Shown one piece after another: positions 17,240 to 25,022 of a stretch of 64,000 bases of DNA. Both the position numbers and the translations under genes were made by a program. How positions within the stretch are numbered: position 1 is the stretch's first letter; each line of letters begins with the position of its first letter. The DNA is from Ruminococcaceae bacterium AB4001. GTDB lineage: Bacteria > Bacillota > Clostridia > Saccharofermentanales > Saccharofermentanaceae. The notes under the pieces were generated by a model, which did no database searches, had not been told where the DNA came from, and was given only the letters and a program-made list of their open reading frames with translations. The stretch spans positions 96,526-160,525 of the forward strand of contig JHXJ01000004.1 of NCBI GenBank assembly GCA_000621765.1. The letters run 5' to 3'.

Positions 17240-18406
17240 TCAAATCCCAAATAATTCTTTGATAGCGTCCTTCTTTACTTCTGCACCGATGACAACGATC
17301 TTACCCGTTACATCGGAGGCGCCGGTCCTTACCTCAGCTTCTTCAGGTACGAAGTCGAAGTGGATCCAAGTGCCGTCTTCTCCGGCAACGATACCCTTTG
17401 AACGGAGGATCATGCCGTACTTTTCCGTGTCGTTCAATGCCTTGAGGGCATTCTCGATTGCTTCCTTGGTGAACTTCTTTGAAGTCTCGAATCCGATGGA
17501 ATCGAAAACCTCATCTGCGTGATGGTCGTGATGGTGGTGATGCTCATGTTCGTGTTCATGTCCATGCTCATCATGATCGTCGTCGTCATGGTCATGATGG
17601 TGGTGATGCTCATGTTCATCATGATCGTCATCGTGGTCATGGTCGTGATGATGGTGATGCTCGTGCCCGTCGTGATCGTCATCATCGTCGTCGTCATCGT
17701 GGTGATGATGTCTGCACTCTTCGCAATCACAGTCCTCACCGTGCTCGTGATGGTGGTGGGCGTGCTCAAGCTCGTGCTGTTCTGCCTCAAGAAGGGCAGC
17801 TGCCATATCTGCAGCCGTAAGGGGTTCTTCAATAGCCTTGAGGATCTGAACGCCGGAGAGGTCATCCCAGGGAGTCGTAATGATCTGTGAGTGATCGTTG
17901 ATCTCACGGATAAGGGCGATAGCCTGATCGAGCTTTTCCTGTGAGATGTTGCCGGTACGGCTGAGGATAATGGTTCCTGCGTACTTGATCTGGTTCTCAT
18001 AGAACTCCTTGAAGTTCTTAAGATAGATCCTGCACTTGGATGCGTCGATAACAGTAACTGTTCCGCAGATCTCTGTGCCTTCAACGCGCTTTACAGCTGC
18101 GACTACGTCGGAAAGCTTGCCTACGCCGGAAGGTTCGATAAGGATCCTGTCGGGAGAGAAGCGGTCGATGACGTCTTTTAAAGCTGTGCCAAAGTCGCCG
18201 ACAAGGCTGCAGCAGATGCAGCCGGAATTCATCTCGGTGATGTTGATGCCAGATTCTTTAAGGAATCCGCCGTCGATACCGATCTGTCCGAACTCGTTCT
18301 CAATGAGTACGAGCTTAGCGCCGTTATAGCCGTCGGAAATAAGTTTCTTGATCAGTGTAGTTTTGCCTGCTCCTAAAAATCCGGAGAAGATGTCTACTTT
18401 CGTCAT
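17240..18406 (-). CDS. CobW/COG0523 G3E GTPase with giant His/Asp-rich metal-binding insert
   Basis: A 388-residue GTPase of the COG0523 metallochaperone family. Walker A is GFLGAGKTTL (9-18), the hallmark metal-binding motif CICC is at 63-66, and EPSGVGK (91-97) and VIDASK (119-124) follow. The usual NKxD is degenerate here (ILSRTGN). Between the GTPase core and the C-terminal CobW_C domain (about 300-388) sits an insert of about 87 residues (211-297) with about 40 histidines, long Asp runs and a CDCEEC cluster (226-231). This is consistent with binding zinc, nickel or cobalt. Specificity cannot be told from sequence. It lies 27 bases after the second GTPase gene and three before trkA. Confidence 0.88.
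   Translation of the reverse strand: MTKVDIFSGFLGAGKTTLIKKLISDGYNGAKLVLIENEFGQIGIDGGFLKESGINITEMNSGCICCSLVGDFGTALKDVIDRFSPDRILIEPSGVGKLSDVVAAVKRVEGTEICGTVTVIDASKCRIYLKNFKEFYENQIKYAGTIILSRTGNISQEKLDQAIALIREINDHSQIITTPWDDLSGVQILKAIEEPLTAADMAAALLEAEQHELEHAHHHHEHGEDCDCEECRHHHHDDDDDDDDHDGHEHHHHHDHDHDDDHDEHEHHHHHDHDDDDHDEHGHEHEHEHHHHHDHHADEVFDSIGFETSKKFTKEAIENALKALNDTEKYGMILRSKGIVAGEDGTWIHFDFVPEEAEVRTGASDVTGKIVVIGAEVKKDAIKELFGI
17516..17776 (-). repeat. Low-complexity His/Asp codon repeat inside the CobW gene
   Basis: About 260 bases made almost only of CAC/CAT, GAC/GAT and GAG/GAA codons (GTG/ATG/GTC/ATC on the plus strand). Reiterated HHHHHDHD-, HDEHEHHHH- and HEHEHE-type units encode protein residues 211-297. 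The repetition suggests growth by slippage or unequal exchange. It also creates spurious long open frames on both strands here. Confidence 0.85.
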
Positions 18407-18433
18407 TGTAAGATTACCTCTTTTCTATATCCG

Positions 18434-19384
18434 TCAATTAAAATATATAACATCGTTGTCGGGCTTACTTGTTAAAGCGTATGTCTCAACAGTAAGGCAG
18501 GGTACATTGACCTTGCCGCCCTGACCGTCGTCGTCTTCGAAATACCTGATGGTTCCTGTTACCTTAAGCCACTGGCCGGCAGGGAATCCTGACTTGCACT
18601 CGTAGAAGCAGAGAATACCCATCATCTGGATGTCTGCAGCGCAGCATGTATAAGCCTGTCTCTGAAGCACGAAAGCGCGTCCTCTGAATTCACGGAGGAT
18701 AACTGCTTCACCGATAAGGCTGATCCTCTTGCCGTTGTAACGCTTCATGTTGTCCATAGCATCCGTGTAGAAAAGACCGAAATCTTCTGCCGCGATATGG
18801 CAGGGATCCTTGCTGAGATCGAAGGGAAGATGGTCCTCGATGCGGATTATCTTGTTGTCTTTTCCGAGGAAGTTGATGCTCATGCCGGGGTTGACCGCTT
18901 TTACGGATCCTCTGAGCTTGGGGATGTTATCCTTCTCTTCGTCAACCCTGTTGAATATTACCGTATCGCCATATCTGAAATAGTCGGCGAAGAAAGTCTG
19001 CATATTCTTGAAATATTCGCCGTAAGTGGAAGCGTCAATAACGACTACTGCCGCAGCCAGAGCCCAGCGCTCAGGCACGTCGACCTTCTCGAAAAACTCG
19101 GCAGGGGAAACGGAACCGTTCCATTCGATGAAAATGACACCGGGCTTGTATTTTGCCTCGATATCGAAGGTCAAGTCCCTGGTTACGTCATCCGTATCGC
19201 AGTTTATGATCACAGGGTTCGCGCCCTCGTAATTTTCCTGTACGTACTCTTCTTCACCTTCTTCGGTGTTGATAACAACAATATTGCGGTTCTTGAAGTT
19301 ATCTCCGCCGATCCATGAGCAGATCACTGAAGTCTTTCCGCTGTCCAAAAAACCGGTAAAAAAGTAGACCAGACAATCATCCAT
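18434..19384 (-). CDS. CobW-like GTPase fused to a DUF1980/TIGR03943-like domain
   Basis: A 316-residue protein. The N-terminal half is a G3E-type GTPase: Walker A GFLDSGKTS (11-19), a Walker B-like VIFIEWNG (83-90) and NRVD (145-148) in the NKxD position. The CxCC metal motif of COG0523 is absent; the equivalent region reads INCDTDD (60-66). Residues about 218-310 resemble the C-terminal domain of the YcgQ/TIGR03943 family: GRAFVLQRQAYTCCAADIQMMGILC followed by WLKVTGTIRYFED. That domain is normally attached to a two-helix membrane subunit paired with a YcgR permease, neither of which is here. First gene of the operon with the His-rich GTPase, trkA and trkH. A role in metal delivery is inferred. 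Confidence 0.78.
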   Translation of the reverse strand: MDDCLVYFFTGFLDSGKTSVICSWIGGDNFKNRNIVVINTEEGEEEYVQENYEGANPVIINCDTDDVTRDLTFDIEAKYKPGVIFIEWNGSVSPAEFFEKVDVPERWALAAAVVVIDASTYGEYFKNMQTFFADYFRYGDTVIFNRVDEEKDNIPKLRGSVKAVNPGMSINFLGKDNKIIRIEDHLPFDLSKDPCHIAAEDFGLFYTDAMDNMKRYNGKRISLIGEAVILREFRGRAFVLQRQAYTCCAADIQMMGILCFYECKSGFPAGQWLKVTGTIRYFEDDDGQGGKVNVPCLTVETYALTSKPDNDVIYFN

Positions 19385-19491
19385 AAATATTCACCTCTTT
19401 TAACAGATAATATTTTGTCCCTGATTTGTTATTATTTCAAGCAAGAAAAGATATAAAATCTATAATTATCATTTTTAGAGCAGGAGTATCA

Positions 19492-20493
19492 ATGAAATCG
19501 GTCAAGATCGGTGACATAAAGATAGAGAACCCGATATGTTTAAGCCCTATGGCCGGTTTTTCGAGCCTGCCGTTCAGGATCATCTGCAACGGAATGGGGG
19601 CGGGATACTGTCCGACGGAACTCGTGAGCGCAAGATCGATCAGATACAACGGAATAGGCAAAAGCCTCCGTTATATGAGGATCTCGCCCGAAGAAGAGAA
19701 GATCACCGCGATCCAGCTTTTCGGGAGCGAGCCGGAAGACTTCGAGGCGGCAATAGACACGATAATGGCGACTCCGGTCCTTAATGAGGTCACGATAATT
19801 GACATTAATATGGGCTGCCCTGTGCCGAAGGTCGTAAAGACAGGTTCGGGAAGCGCCCTCATGGAAGACCCCAAGAAGGCATCCGATATAGTAAAAGCCT
19901 GTAAAAAGGCGGTTTCAGGGTTATCAAGAAATGTTCCCGTCACGGTAAAGACGAGGACGGGTTTTGATGCCGCAGACAAGGGAAAGCCCGATTTTGCAAA
20001 AGCTCTTGCAGACGCCGGATGCGACATGATCTGTGTCCATGGCAGGACCAGACCCCAGATGTATCACGGCGAGAGCTCAAATGAAGCCATAGCGCTGATG
20101 AGGGAAGCCGTAAGGGAATATGACATTCCGTTCTTTGCCAATGGCGATATCTGTGATATTGATTCGGCAAGGAAGATCATTGAACAGACCGGCTGTGACG
20201 GCATCATGATCGGCCGCGCCGCACGGGGAAATCCGTGGATCTTTGAACAGATAACCGCCGGACTTGCGGGATCAGAGGTTCAGAAGTATCCTGATGCGGA
20301 TGAACGCAAACATATGCTCCTCAGGGAGCTGGAAGGAAGACTTAAGTATCTTCCGGAAGATGTGGCAGTAAGGGAATTTAGAAGCGTGATGCCCTTTTAT
20401 CTTAAGGGGCTGGATGGTGCTGCGGCATTGAAAGTAAAGCTTTGCAGCGCCACGAAAACAGAAGAAGTAAAGGAGATATTGGATCTTGCCTGA
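19492..20493 (+). CDS. dusB: tRNA-dihydrouridine synthase (DusB type)
   Basis: A 333-residue FMN-dependent enzyme that reduces uridine to dihydrouridine in tRNA. Visible features are the N-terminal LSPMAGFSSLPFR FMN motif (18-30), the catalytic cysteine Cys109 in NMGCPVPKV, TVKTRTGF, VHGRTRPQMYHGES (the His-Arg pair of the active site), ANGDI and GIMIGRAARGNPWIFEQ (phosphate-binding). The C-terminal helical domain follows. The ATG at 19492 has CAGGAG six bases upstream; the longer open frame upstream is non-coding AT-rich DNA. It overlaps the next gene by eight bases. Confidence 0.92.
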   Translation: MKSVKIGDIKIENPICLSPMAGFSSLPFRIICNGMGAGYCPTELVSARSIRYNGIGKSLRYMRISPEEEKITAIQLFGSEPEDFEAAIDTIMATPVLNEVTIIDINMGCPVPKVVKTGSGSALMEDPKKASDIVKACKKAVSGLSRNVPVTVKTRTGFDAADKGKPDFAKALADAGCDMICVHGRTRPQMYHGESSNEAIALMREAVREYDIPFFANGDICDIDSARKIIEQTGCDGIMIGRAARGNPWIFEQITAGLAGSEVQKYPDADERKHMLLRELEGRLKYLPEDVAVREFRSVMPFYLKGLDGAAALKVKLCSATKTEEVKEILDLA

Positions 20494-21118
20494 TATTGTA
20501 ATGACGATTTTGGCTGTTATTGCCGGAGCCCTTGTGTGCTTTAACGGATACAAACTCTTCAGGCTCAGCCTTGGAATCGCCGGCGGTGTTGCCGGTTTTG
20601 TGATCGGAAGATTTTTTGTAGATTTCACGGGTCAGATGGGGCTGGAATGGAATGACACGGTAAAAACCGCCGTTATCATAGCACTGACGGTAATACTGGC
20701 CATACTTGCATTTACCCTTTATATGAAGGCTTTGATAGCCATAACGACTATTATTTGCGCATTCTGGTTCTACGATGACTTCAATTTCATTTTTGAGAGG
20801 GTCGAAAACAGCGCGCTCAGGATAGTGTTTACCTTTGGCGCAGGCCTGATCGCAGGCGCTCTGATAGGAGTTATAGTCTACTTTGCCCAGAAATGGACGA
20901 TAAGCATATTTACGGCATTTGTCGGCGCACGGATCATTTCGGGCGTTCTGGCACCTATGCTGTGGTCGGCTTTGTCATCCGGAGCTTATGCCGGGGTTTT
21001 TGAACATGGCGTGCTTGGCGAAGATATCGGAATGAGCCTTTCAGTGGTGCGTCTGGTCATGCTTATCGCATTCTGCACGGCCGGATTTATAATACAGTTG
21101 AAAACATCCAAAAAATAA
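20486..21118 (+). CDS. Polytopic membrane protein, DUF4203/TM198-like
   Basis: A 210-residue very hydrophobic protein with about six to seven membrane helices, starting VMTILAVIAGALVCFNGYKLFRL and ending in FCTAGFIIQLKTSKK. The order of helices and the glycine-rich GIAGGVAGFVIGRFF stretch fit the DUF4203 (TMEM198-like) group, whose role in bacteria is unknown. The start is TTG at 20486 with AGGAG ten bases upstream, overlapping dusB by eight bases; an ATG at 20501 is too far from that site. Co-transcription with dusB is likely. Confidence 0.7.
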   Translation: MPDIVMTILAVIAGALVCFNGYKLFRLSLGIAGGVAGFVIGRFFVDFTGQMGLEWNDTVKTAVIIALTVILAILAFTLYMKALIAITTIICAFWFYDDFNFIFERVENSALRIVFTFGAGLIAGALIGVIVYFAQKWTISIFTAFVGARIISGVLAPMLWSALSSGAYAGVFEHGVLGEDIGMSLSVVRLVMLIAFCTAGFIIQLKTSKK

Positions 21119-21130
21119 CAAAAAAATAGT

Positions 21131-21159
21131 TTGACCAAAAAGGCTATGCTTGTTAAAAT
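21131..21159 (+). promoter_or_regulatory. Strong sigma-A promoter in the dusB downstream region
   Basis: TTGACC (21131-21136) and TAAAAT (21154-21159) with a 17-base spacer. No open reading frame starts shortly after it. The first structured elements downstream are a hairpin at +1 to +25 and a terminator, so it appears to drive a short untranslated RNA. Confidence 0.65.
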
Positions 21160-21165
21160 TTGGCT

Positions 21166-21291
21166 GGATACATATTTAAGATATCGTATCCGGAATAATT
21201 AATTACGACAACTTTCTTAATCTATCCCTTATTCCATGTCGAGGGCTTTCCGATTTAACGGGAAGCCCTCGGCGTGTTATAGGGATTTTTT
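21166..21291 (+). ncRNA. Candidate structured small RNA, about 125 nt
   Basis: The transcript predicted from the promoter at 21131 begins near 21166. It folds first into a hairpin GGATAC-ATAT...ATAT-GTATCC (about 21165-21191), then an AU-rich linker, then a nested 3' structure. In that structure an outer ATCCCT/AGGGAT pair encloses a 12-bp hairpin (CGAGGGCTTTCC with GGGAAGCCCTCG, 21240-21271), and the outer arm is followed at once by TTTTTT (about 21285-21290), a complete intrinsic terminator. It does not match 6S RNA, SRP RNA, tmRNA or RNase P RNA cores that I can recall. It could be a leader or a dusB-operon terminator instead, but the promoter placement favours an independent small RNA. 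Confidence 0.45.
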
Positions 21292-21308
21292 GTTCAAACA
21301 GCCTTACA

Positions 21309-21500
21309 TTGAAATATCATCTTTTCTTGACTATGCTTTTCTCTATCGGGGAAGTGGTTTATAAGAGAAGAAAGGCATTGGCTATAAATGGTTACTATTA
21401 TGATAATCTCTCAGTCAGCTGGTACGCAAAGAAATGCTCCATAAAGATCGATGGAAAAGTCTATAACTTTGACGCTTCAGGTTACTGCACGAATCCGTAA
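21309..21500 (+). pseudogene. Short frame resembling a cell-wall-binding repeat remnant
   Basis: A 63-codon open frame with a TTG start and no ribosome site. The last 40 residues contain NGYYYDNLSVSWY and KIDGKVYNFDASGYCTNP. These recall the aromatic, glycine-rich units (GKxYYFDxxG) of choline- or cell-wall-binding repeat proteins. It has no signal peptide and no catalytic domain. It is most likely the decayed 3' end of a surface-protein gene, or a chance frame. Confidence 0.3.
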
Positions 21501-21524
21501 GTCTGTTAAAAATTTTGAATGAAG

Positions 21525-21556
21525 ATCGGCTCAGGTGAATGTCCGCCTGAGCCGAT
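21525..21556. terminator. Bidirectional hairpin terminator
   Basis: ATCGGCTCAGG and CCTGAGCCGAT form a perfect 11-bp stem with a ten-base loop. It lies 32 bases past the leftward dehydrogenase stop at 21589 and just after the remnant frame, so it could serve both directions; T tracts are weak. Confidence 0.5.
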
Positions 21557-21588
21557 TAATATGTTTACTAGAGAAAATATTGCCGGTA

Positions 21589-22560
21589 TCAATTTACCTT
21601 GTTTATGGGGTTTCCGTCTATGAATGCCTGAAGGTTGTCTGCAGCTGCATCGATCAGACGCAGTCTGGTCTCAACGGGCGTCCATGCTATATGGGGAGTG
21701 ATGACGCAGTTAGGTGCGCCGAGCAGAGGATTAGTCTCCAGCATCGGTTCGATGCATACGACATCTGCGCCGTAACCGCCAAGAAGACCGCTGTCCAAAG
21801 CATTTCTGACGGCTGTTTCATTGATGACGGGGCCTCTGGCACAATTGATGAGGATTGCTCCTTTTTTGAAGAGTTTCAGGGATTCTTCGTTGATGATCTC
21901 CCTGGTATCATCCGTGAGAGGGCAGTGGAGGGATACGACATCCGCACCTGAAAGTCCGTTTGCCAGATCGAGGCATCTTACCTGAACGCCGTTGACGTCG
22001 GCTGTATTACCGAAAAGCTCATTGTTATGAGGTGTTGCAGTTACTGACATGCCGAACGCGGAGGCCATCTGGGCGACCTTTTCGCCAATCTTTCCAAGAC
22101 CGATTATATGGAGTGTCTTACCGGCAAGTTCGGTCAAAGGCGCTTTGAAATAGCAGAACTGCTTTGATCTGCACCAGTCGCCGTTCATTACGGAAGCGGT
22201 GTGAAGTCCGACGAGGTTGGTGAGTTCCAAAAGCAGTGCCATGGTCATCTGCGCCGTGGCATATGTCGCGTATTCCGGTACATTTGTTACGGTAACACCG
22301 TGTGCTCTTGCGGCCTCGAGATCGACGACATTGTATCCTGTCGCGAGGACACCGATATATTTGAGGTCAGGAAGGCTGTCAAAGACTTCCCTGCTGAAGA
22401 CTGTTTTGTTTGTGATGGCACATTCTGCACCCTGCATTCTGGGGATGAGTTCATCTGGTGACGTGTAATCGTAAGCTATGACTTCTCCGAGCTTTTCGAG
22501 TTTCCCCCACGTAATGTCTCCCGGATTAGCTGCCGATCCGTCAAGGATAACTATCTTCAT
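21589..22560 (-). CDS. D-2-hydroxyacid dehydrogenase (hydroxypyruvate/glycerate dehydrogenase-like)
   Basis: A 323-residue NAD-dependent dehydrogenase. The nucleotide-binding loop GLGKIGEKVAQMA lies at about 153-165, and the catalytic triad is visible: Arg in NCARGPVINE, Glu in DVVCIEP, and His in ITPHIAWTP. VLATGYNVVDLEAA is the usual substrate-binding stretch. No regulatory ACT domain follows, so it is not a typical SerA. The closest match is to hydroxypyruvate/glyoxylate or glycerate dehydrogenases, as judged by eye. It stands alone and leftward, with a GAGGG ribosome site. Confidence 0.85.
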   Translation of the reverse strand: MKIVILDGSAANPGDITWGKLEKLGEVIAYDYTSPDELIPRMQGAECAITNKTVFSREVFDSLPDLKYIGVLATGYNVVDLEAARAHGVTVTNVPEYATYATAQMTMALLLELTNLVGLHTASVMNGDWCRSKQFCYFKAPLTELAGKTLHIIGLGKIGEKVAQMASAFGMSVTATPHNNELFGNTADVNGVQVRCLDLANGLSGADVVSLHCPLTDDTREIINEESLKLFKKGAILINCARGPVINETAVRNALDSGLLGGYGADVVCIEPMLETNPLLGAPNCVITPHIAWTPVETRLRLIDAAADNLQAFIDGNPINKVN

Positions 22561-22658
22561 ATAAACACCCTCCCGATGAATTTGAACTATTTTAGCATTG
22601 AATCACGTTGAAAAGTGGTAATGTTATAACAGAATAACAGTAAAGGCGGTCTGTGCTT

Positions 22659-23726
22659 ATGTATGTCATCTGTTACGGCAAATCCCAAAAAGCGTTAACG
22701 ACGGGGCAGAAACTGATCGATGAGATCGGCGGAAGATATGTCACGGGTACCGAACTTATGACGGGAAGTTTTGTCGTAGCTGAAGGCGAGACCTGCTGTG
22801 CGATCGTGATGCTGCTCCCTTTGGATCTGGCGGTAAAATCCATGGAAGAGGTAATAACCGATAAGACCAGGGGACTTCCTGTCATTGCCGTATCACCCGA
22901 AGGAAGATATGCGGCAGTAATAAGACGCGGAAGCGATGTTTTCGAGAAGGGGACAGACGAGGTCTATAAGGCGGTCGTGGAAGCATTGGGACCGTTCTGC
23001 TTTTCGGGCTTCGAAGGTAAGGCCGGGATCACTGATGATCTCTCCGGATTTGTAAGCCGCTATGACATGCAGGTTAATAACCAGGCGCTTCTGGAGAAGA
23101 TTAATGCTGAGATCGCTGCAGGCGGAAAGGTTGATGTTTATACGGATCTTCCCATAGTTTACGCAGATCCCGTAATCGATCCGATGATCTATTCGCTTCA
23201 CAGCTATCCATACGATATGCGTGATGATTTCATCAGACAGTACAAGGCTGCAAAAGCGGGGAAGACCGCTCCGGCCGTCTTTATCACATGCACATATCTG
23301 GGCGAAGAGGAAGACGAGAATAACCTTATCCTTGTCCCTAAGATCCTAAGTCTCGGAATCGAGATAAAGGTCAAGACAGATCCCGATTATTGCCGTACTG
23401 CTATCAGGAAGTCACTTGAAAACCACCGCCTGAATCCTGCTTCGGTCGATGTGGTCGCAGCTTCTTATACCGCCAGGGATAGCGAGATAATCAAGGGAAT
23501 AGCTGAAGAACTCGGCGCAGGAGTCGTTGCCTATGAAGCCGAGAAGATCGCAAAGGCGCAGGCTCCGATGGAGATGTCTTTCAGGCCGGAGCGGAAGAAT
23601 GATACGGCGACAGCGCTGGCTTTCCTTGCAGGCTCAAAGGGCTCGATCGTCGTAAGAAGATCGACTTCTGCCAAGGGACTGGTATTCTCAGCTGCGATCA
23701 GGAGAGACAACATCATTTTGCCGTAA
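22659..23726 (+). CDS. CbiG-like protein (cobalt-precorrin-5A hydrolase family), orphan
   Basis: A 355-residue protein resembling CbiG, which opens the acetaldehyde-releasing lactone ring in anaerobic cobalamin synthesis. The N-terminal domain holds AIVMLLPLDLAVKSMEEVITDKTRGLPVIAVSPEGRYAAVI, like the CbiG_N region. A variable middle domain runs to about 230. The C-terminal domain (about 235-350) matches CbiG_C: ILSLGIEIKVKTDPDYCRTAI, then NPASVDVVAASYTARDSEIIKGIAEELG. Some positions depart from canonical CbiG (GIGCRRG is replaced by SLGIEIK). No other cobalamin gene or B12 riboswitch is in the window, so the function may have drifted. The ATG at 22659 is preferred over GTG 22653 because AAAGGCGGT is better spaced. 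Confidence 0.65.
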   Translation: MYVICYGKSQKALTTGQKLIDEIGGRYVTGTELMTGSFVVAEGETCCAIVMLLPLDLAVKSMEEVITDKTRGLPVIAVSPEGRYAAVIRRGSDVFEKGTDEVYKAVVEALGPFCFSGFEGKAGITDDLSGFVSRYDMQVNNQALLEKINAEIAAGGKVDVYTDLPIVYADPVIDPMIYSLHSYPYDMRDDFIRQYKAAKAGKTAPAVFITCTYLGEEEDENNLILVPKILSLGIEIKVKTDPDYCRTAIRKSLENHRLNPASVDVVAASYTARDSEIIKGIAEELGAGVVAYEAEKIAKAQAPMEMSFRPERKNDTATALAFLAGSKGSIVVRRSTSAKGLVFSAAIRRDNIILP

Positions 23727-23828
23727 CAGAGGCAATTTGGGATATAATTATAATGTTAGGCTTTTGTAAGCCCGGCACTCGGAAAGAGTCAGGCATTAAG
23801 GATTAGATTAAACTTTGGAGGTATGCAG
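23727..23828 (+). promoter_or_regulatory. Promoter and leader of the lipoprotein gene
   Basis: Two overlapping -10 candidates, TATAAT at 23743-23748 and TATAAT at 23749-23754, lie just after the CbiG-like gene, without a clear -35. The leader contains a small GGCTT-TTGT-AAGCC hairpin and an ACTC-GGAAA-GAGT hairpin, then GGAGG before the ATG at 23829. Confidence 0.45.
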
Positions 23829-24884
23829 ATGAAAAAGATCGAAGGAAACAAGCTCGTGGCATTGTTGCTTTCAGCCGGCATGGTAACGGCTTTGCTTGCC
23901 GCTTGTACCATTAATACAGATGAATTGGGTGAGGGAATAAGCGATCTCGGAAACGCTTTTACGGTTCAGACTGAAAAGCCTACTGAGACAGAGATGACCG
24001 TGACAGAGGCTACGGAAACTTCTGCTGAAACAACACCGGAAGAGACTGAGGCCCCCACTCCTACGGCAACTCCGACGGCAACACCTTCGCCTACGCCGAT
24101 GCCCCAGCGCGTAGATTTCTCCGATTATACTGAGGTCGATCTTACAGACGGATTTACCGTAACTTTGGAAGATTTCAGCGAGAGCGTACACGCTCAGAAG
24201 GGTGACGAACTCCTCGGAACATTCGAAGGAAACAGACTTGTTGTCACAGAAGCATCTAACGAGACAGTTATGGGCGCGATCAATCTGATCGTTGACGGAT
24301 TCTATAAGGAAGCCGAGGGTGCTTTCAGCAGAGTTGCAGCAAAGGCTGAATCCGTTTACAACCTTACAGGCGTCGTTGAATCCACATATGCCGTAAATGT
24401 CAGCTTTGAATACACAACAAACGGCCGAGTACTCTCGGTTCTCATGAGATATGACGTAACCGGTGTTGAAGAAGATAAGTCCACGGTTATCGACTTCGCA
24501 AGCTTTGATATGCTCTCAGGCCAGTATGTAACATCCGCTTCTGTCACAAAGGATCCCACCGGACTTGAGAACGCTCTTAAGGCTGCTCTTGAGGCAGACA
24601 TCAAGGCAAAGGCTGCCGTAACGACAACGGTTCCCGTTACTACCGTAACAACAGAGGAGACAACTGAAACTACGGAAGAAACAGCTCCCAAGGTTCCCGG
24701 CGCAGCTGATTTTGAGAAATTCTACATCGGTGCCGGCACAACAGTAGGTGATCCCAACCAGGGAATAATCTCTTATGTGACCTTATTCGGAATCGTTGAC
24801 GGTGAAGTATACAGTGCGAAGGTTGATGTCAGCACTTATGCTGGTTATCTTAACCGTTATGGTGCATCTGTCCTGATCGTTTGA
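23829..24884 (+). CDS. Secreted lipoprotein with Thr/Pro-rich linkers, unknown
   Basis: A 351-residue lipoprotein: signal peptide with lipobox LAAC (Cys26), a Thr/Glu/Pro linker (about 50-95, ending in TPTATPTATPSPTPMP), and a folded domain (about 97-260). That domain contains NLIVDGFYKEAEGAFSRVA and VSFEYTTNGRVLSVLMRYDVTG, which faintly recalls the DUF3298/RsiV extracellular fold. A second TTVTTEETTETTEE linker and a short C-terminal domain (about 295-351) follow. The ATG at 23829 lies eight bases after GGAGG; the ATG at 23823 is too close. The signal region (NKLVALLLSAGMV) is like that of the next lipoprotein gene. Function unknown. Confidence 0.75.
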   Translation: MKKIEGNKLVALLLSAGMVTALLAACTINTDELGEGISDLGNAFTVQTEKPTETEMTVTEATETSAETTPEETEAPTPTATPTATPSPTPMPQRVDFSDYTEVDLTDGFTVTLEDFSESVHAQKGDELLGTFEGNRLVVTEASNETVMGAINLIVDGFYKEAEGAFSRVAAKAESVYNLTGVVESTYAVNVSFEYTTNGRVLSVLMRYDVTGVEEDKSTVIDFASFDMLSGQYVTSASVTKDPTGLENALKAALEADIKAKAAVTTTVPVTTVTTEETTETTEETAPKVPGAADFEKFYIGAGTTVGDPNQGIISYVTLFGIVDGEVYSAKVDVSTYAGYLNRYGASVLIV

Positions 24885-24949
24885 TCTGAAATAATCTTCG
24901 AATTGCACAATAATTCCTCACTTTTTTAGAAATGTTGCACAGATTGCGA

Positions 24950-24978
24950 TTGAAGTTCTGTGTGATGTGTTATAAAAT
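24950..24978 (+). promoter_or_regulatory. Promoter of the solute-binding lipoprotein gene
   Basis: TTGAAG (24950-24955) and TAAAAT (24973-24978) with a 17-base spacer, 45 bases before the ATG at 25023. A second TATAAT lies closer to the gene. Confidence 0.55.
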
Positions 24979-25022
24979 GCACGTTTGTATAATATTAAAA
25001 ATAATTGTGTGAGGAGAATAGG

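Noticed and set aside
17516..17776. Repeat array resembling a CRISPR or minisatellite
   Set aside because: The units are codon-level repeats inside a reading frame, irregular in length, with no spacer pattern.
17479..17890. Several long frames on both strands across the His-rich codons
   Set aside because: The repetitive CAC/GAC codons lack stops in all frames; the resulting Arg/His or Met/Val runs are not genes.
21589..22560. Phosphoglycerate dehydrogenase (SerA)
   Set aside because: The protein lacks the C-terminal regulatory domains, and no serine genes are adjacent; the general D-2-hydroxyacid dehydrogenase label is safer.
22561..22658. Cobalamin riboswitch before the CbiG-like gene
   Set aside because: The gap is under 100 bases and lacks the B12 box; too short for that riboswitch.
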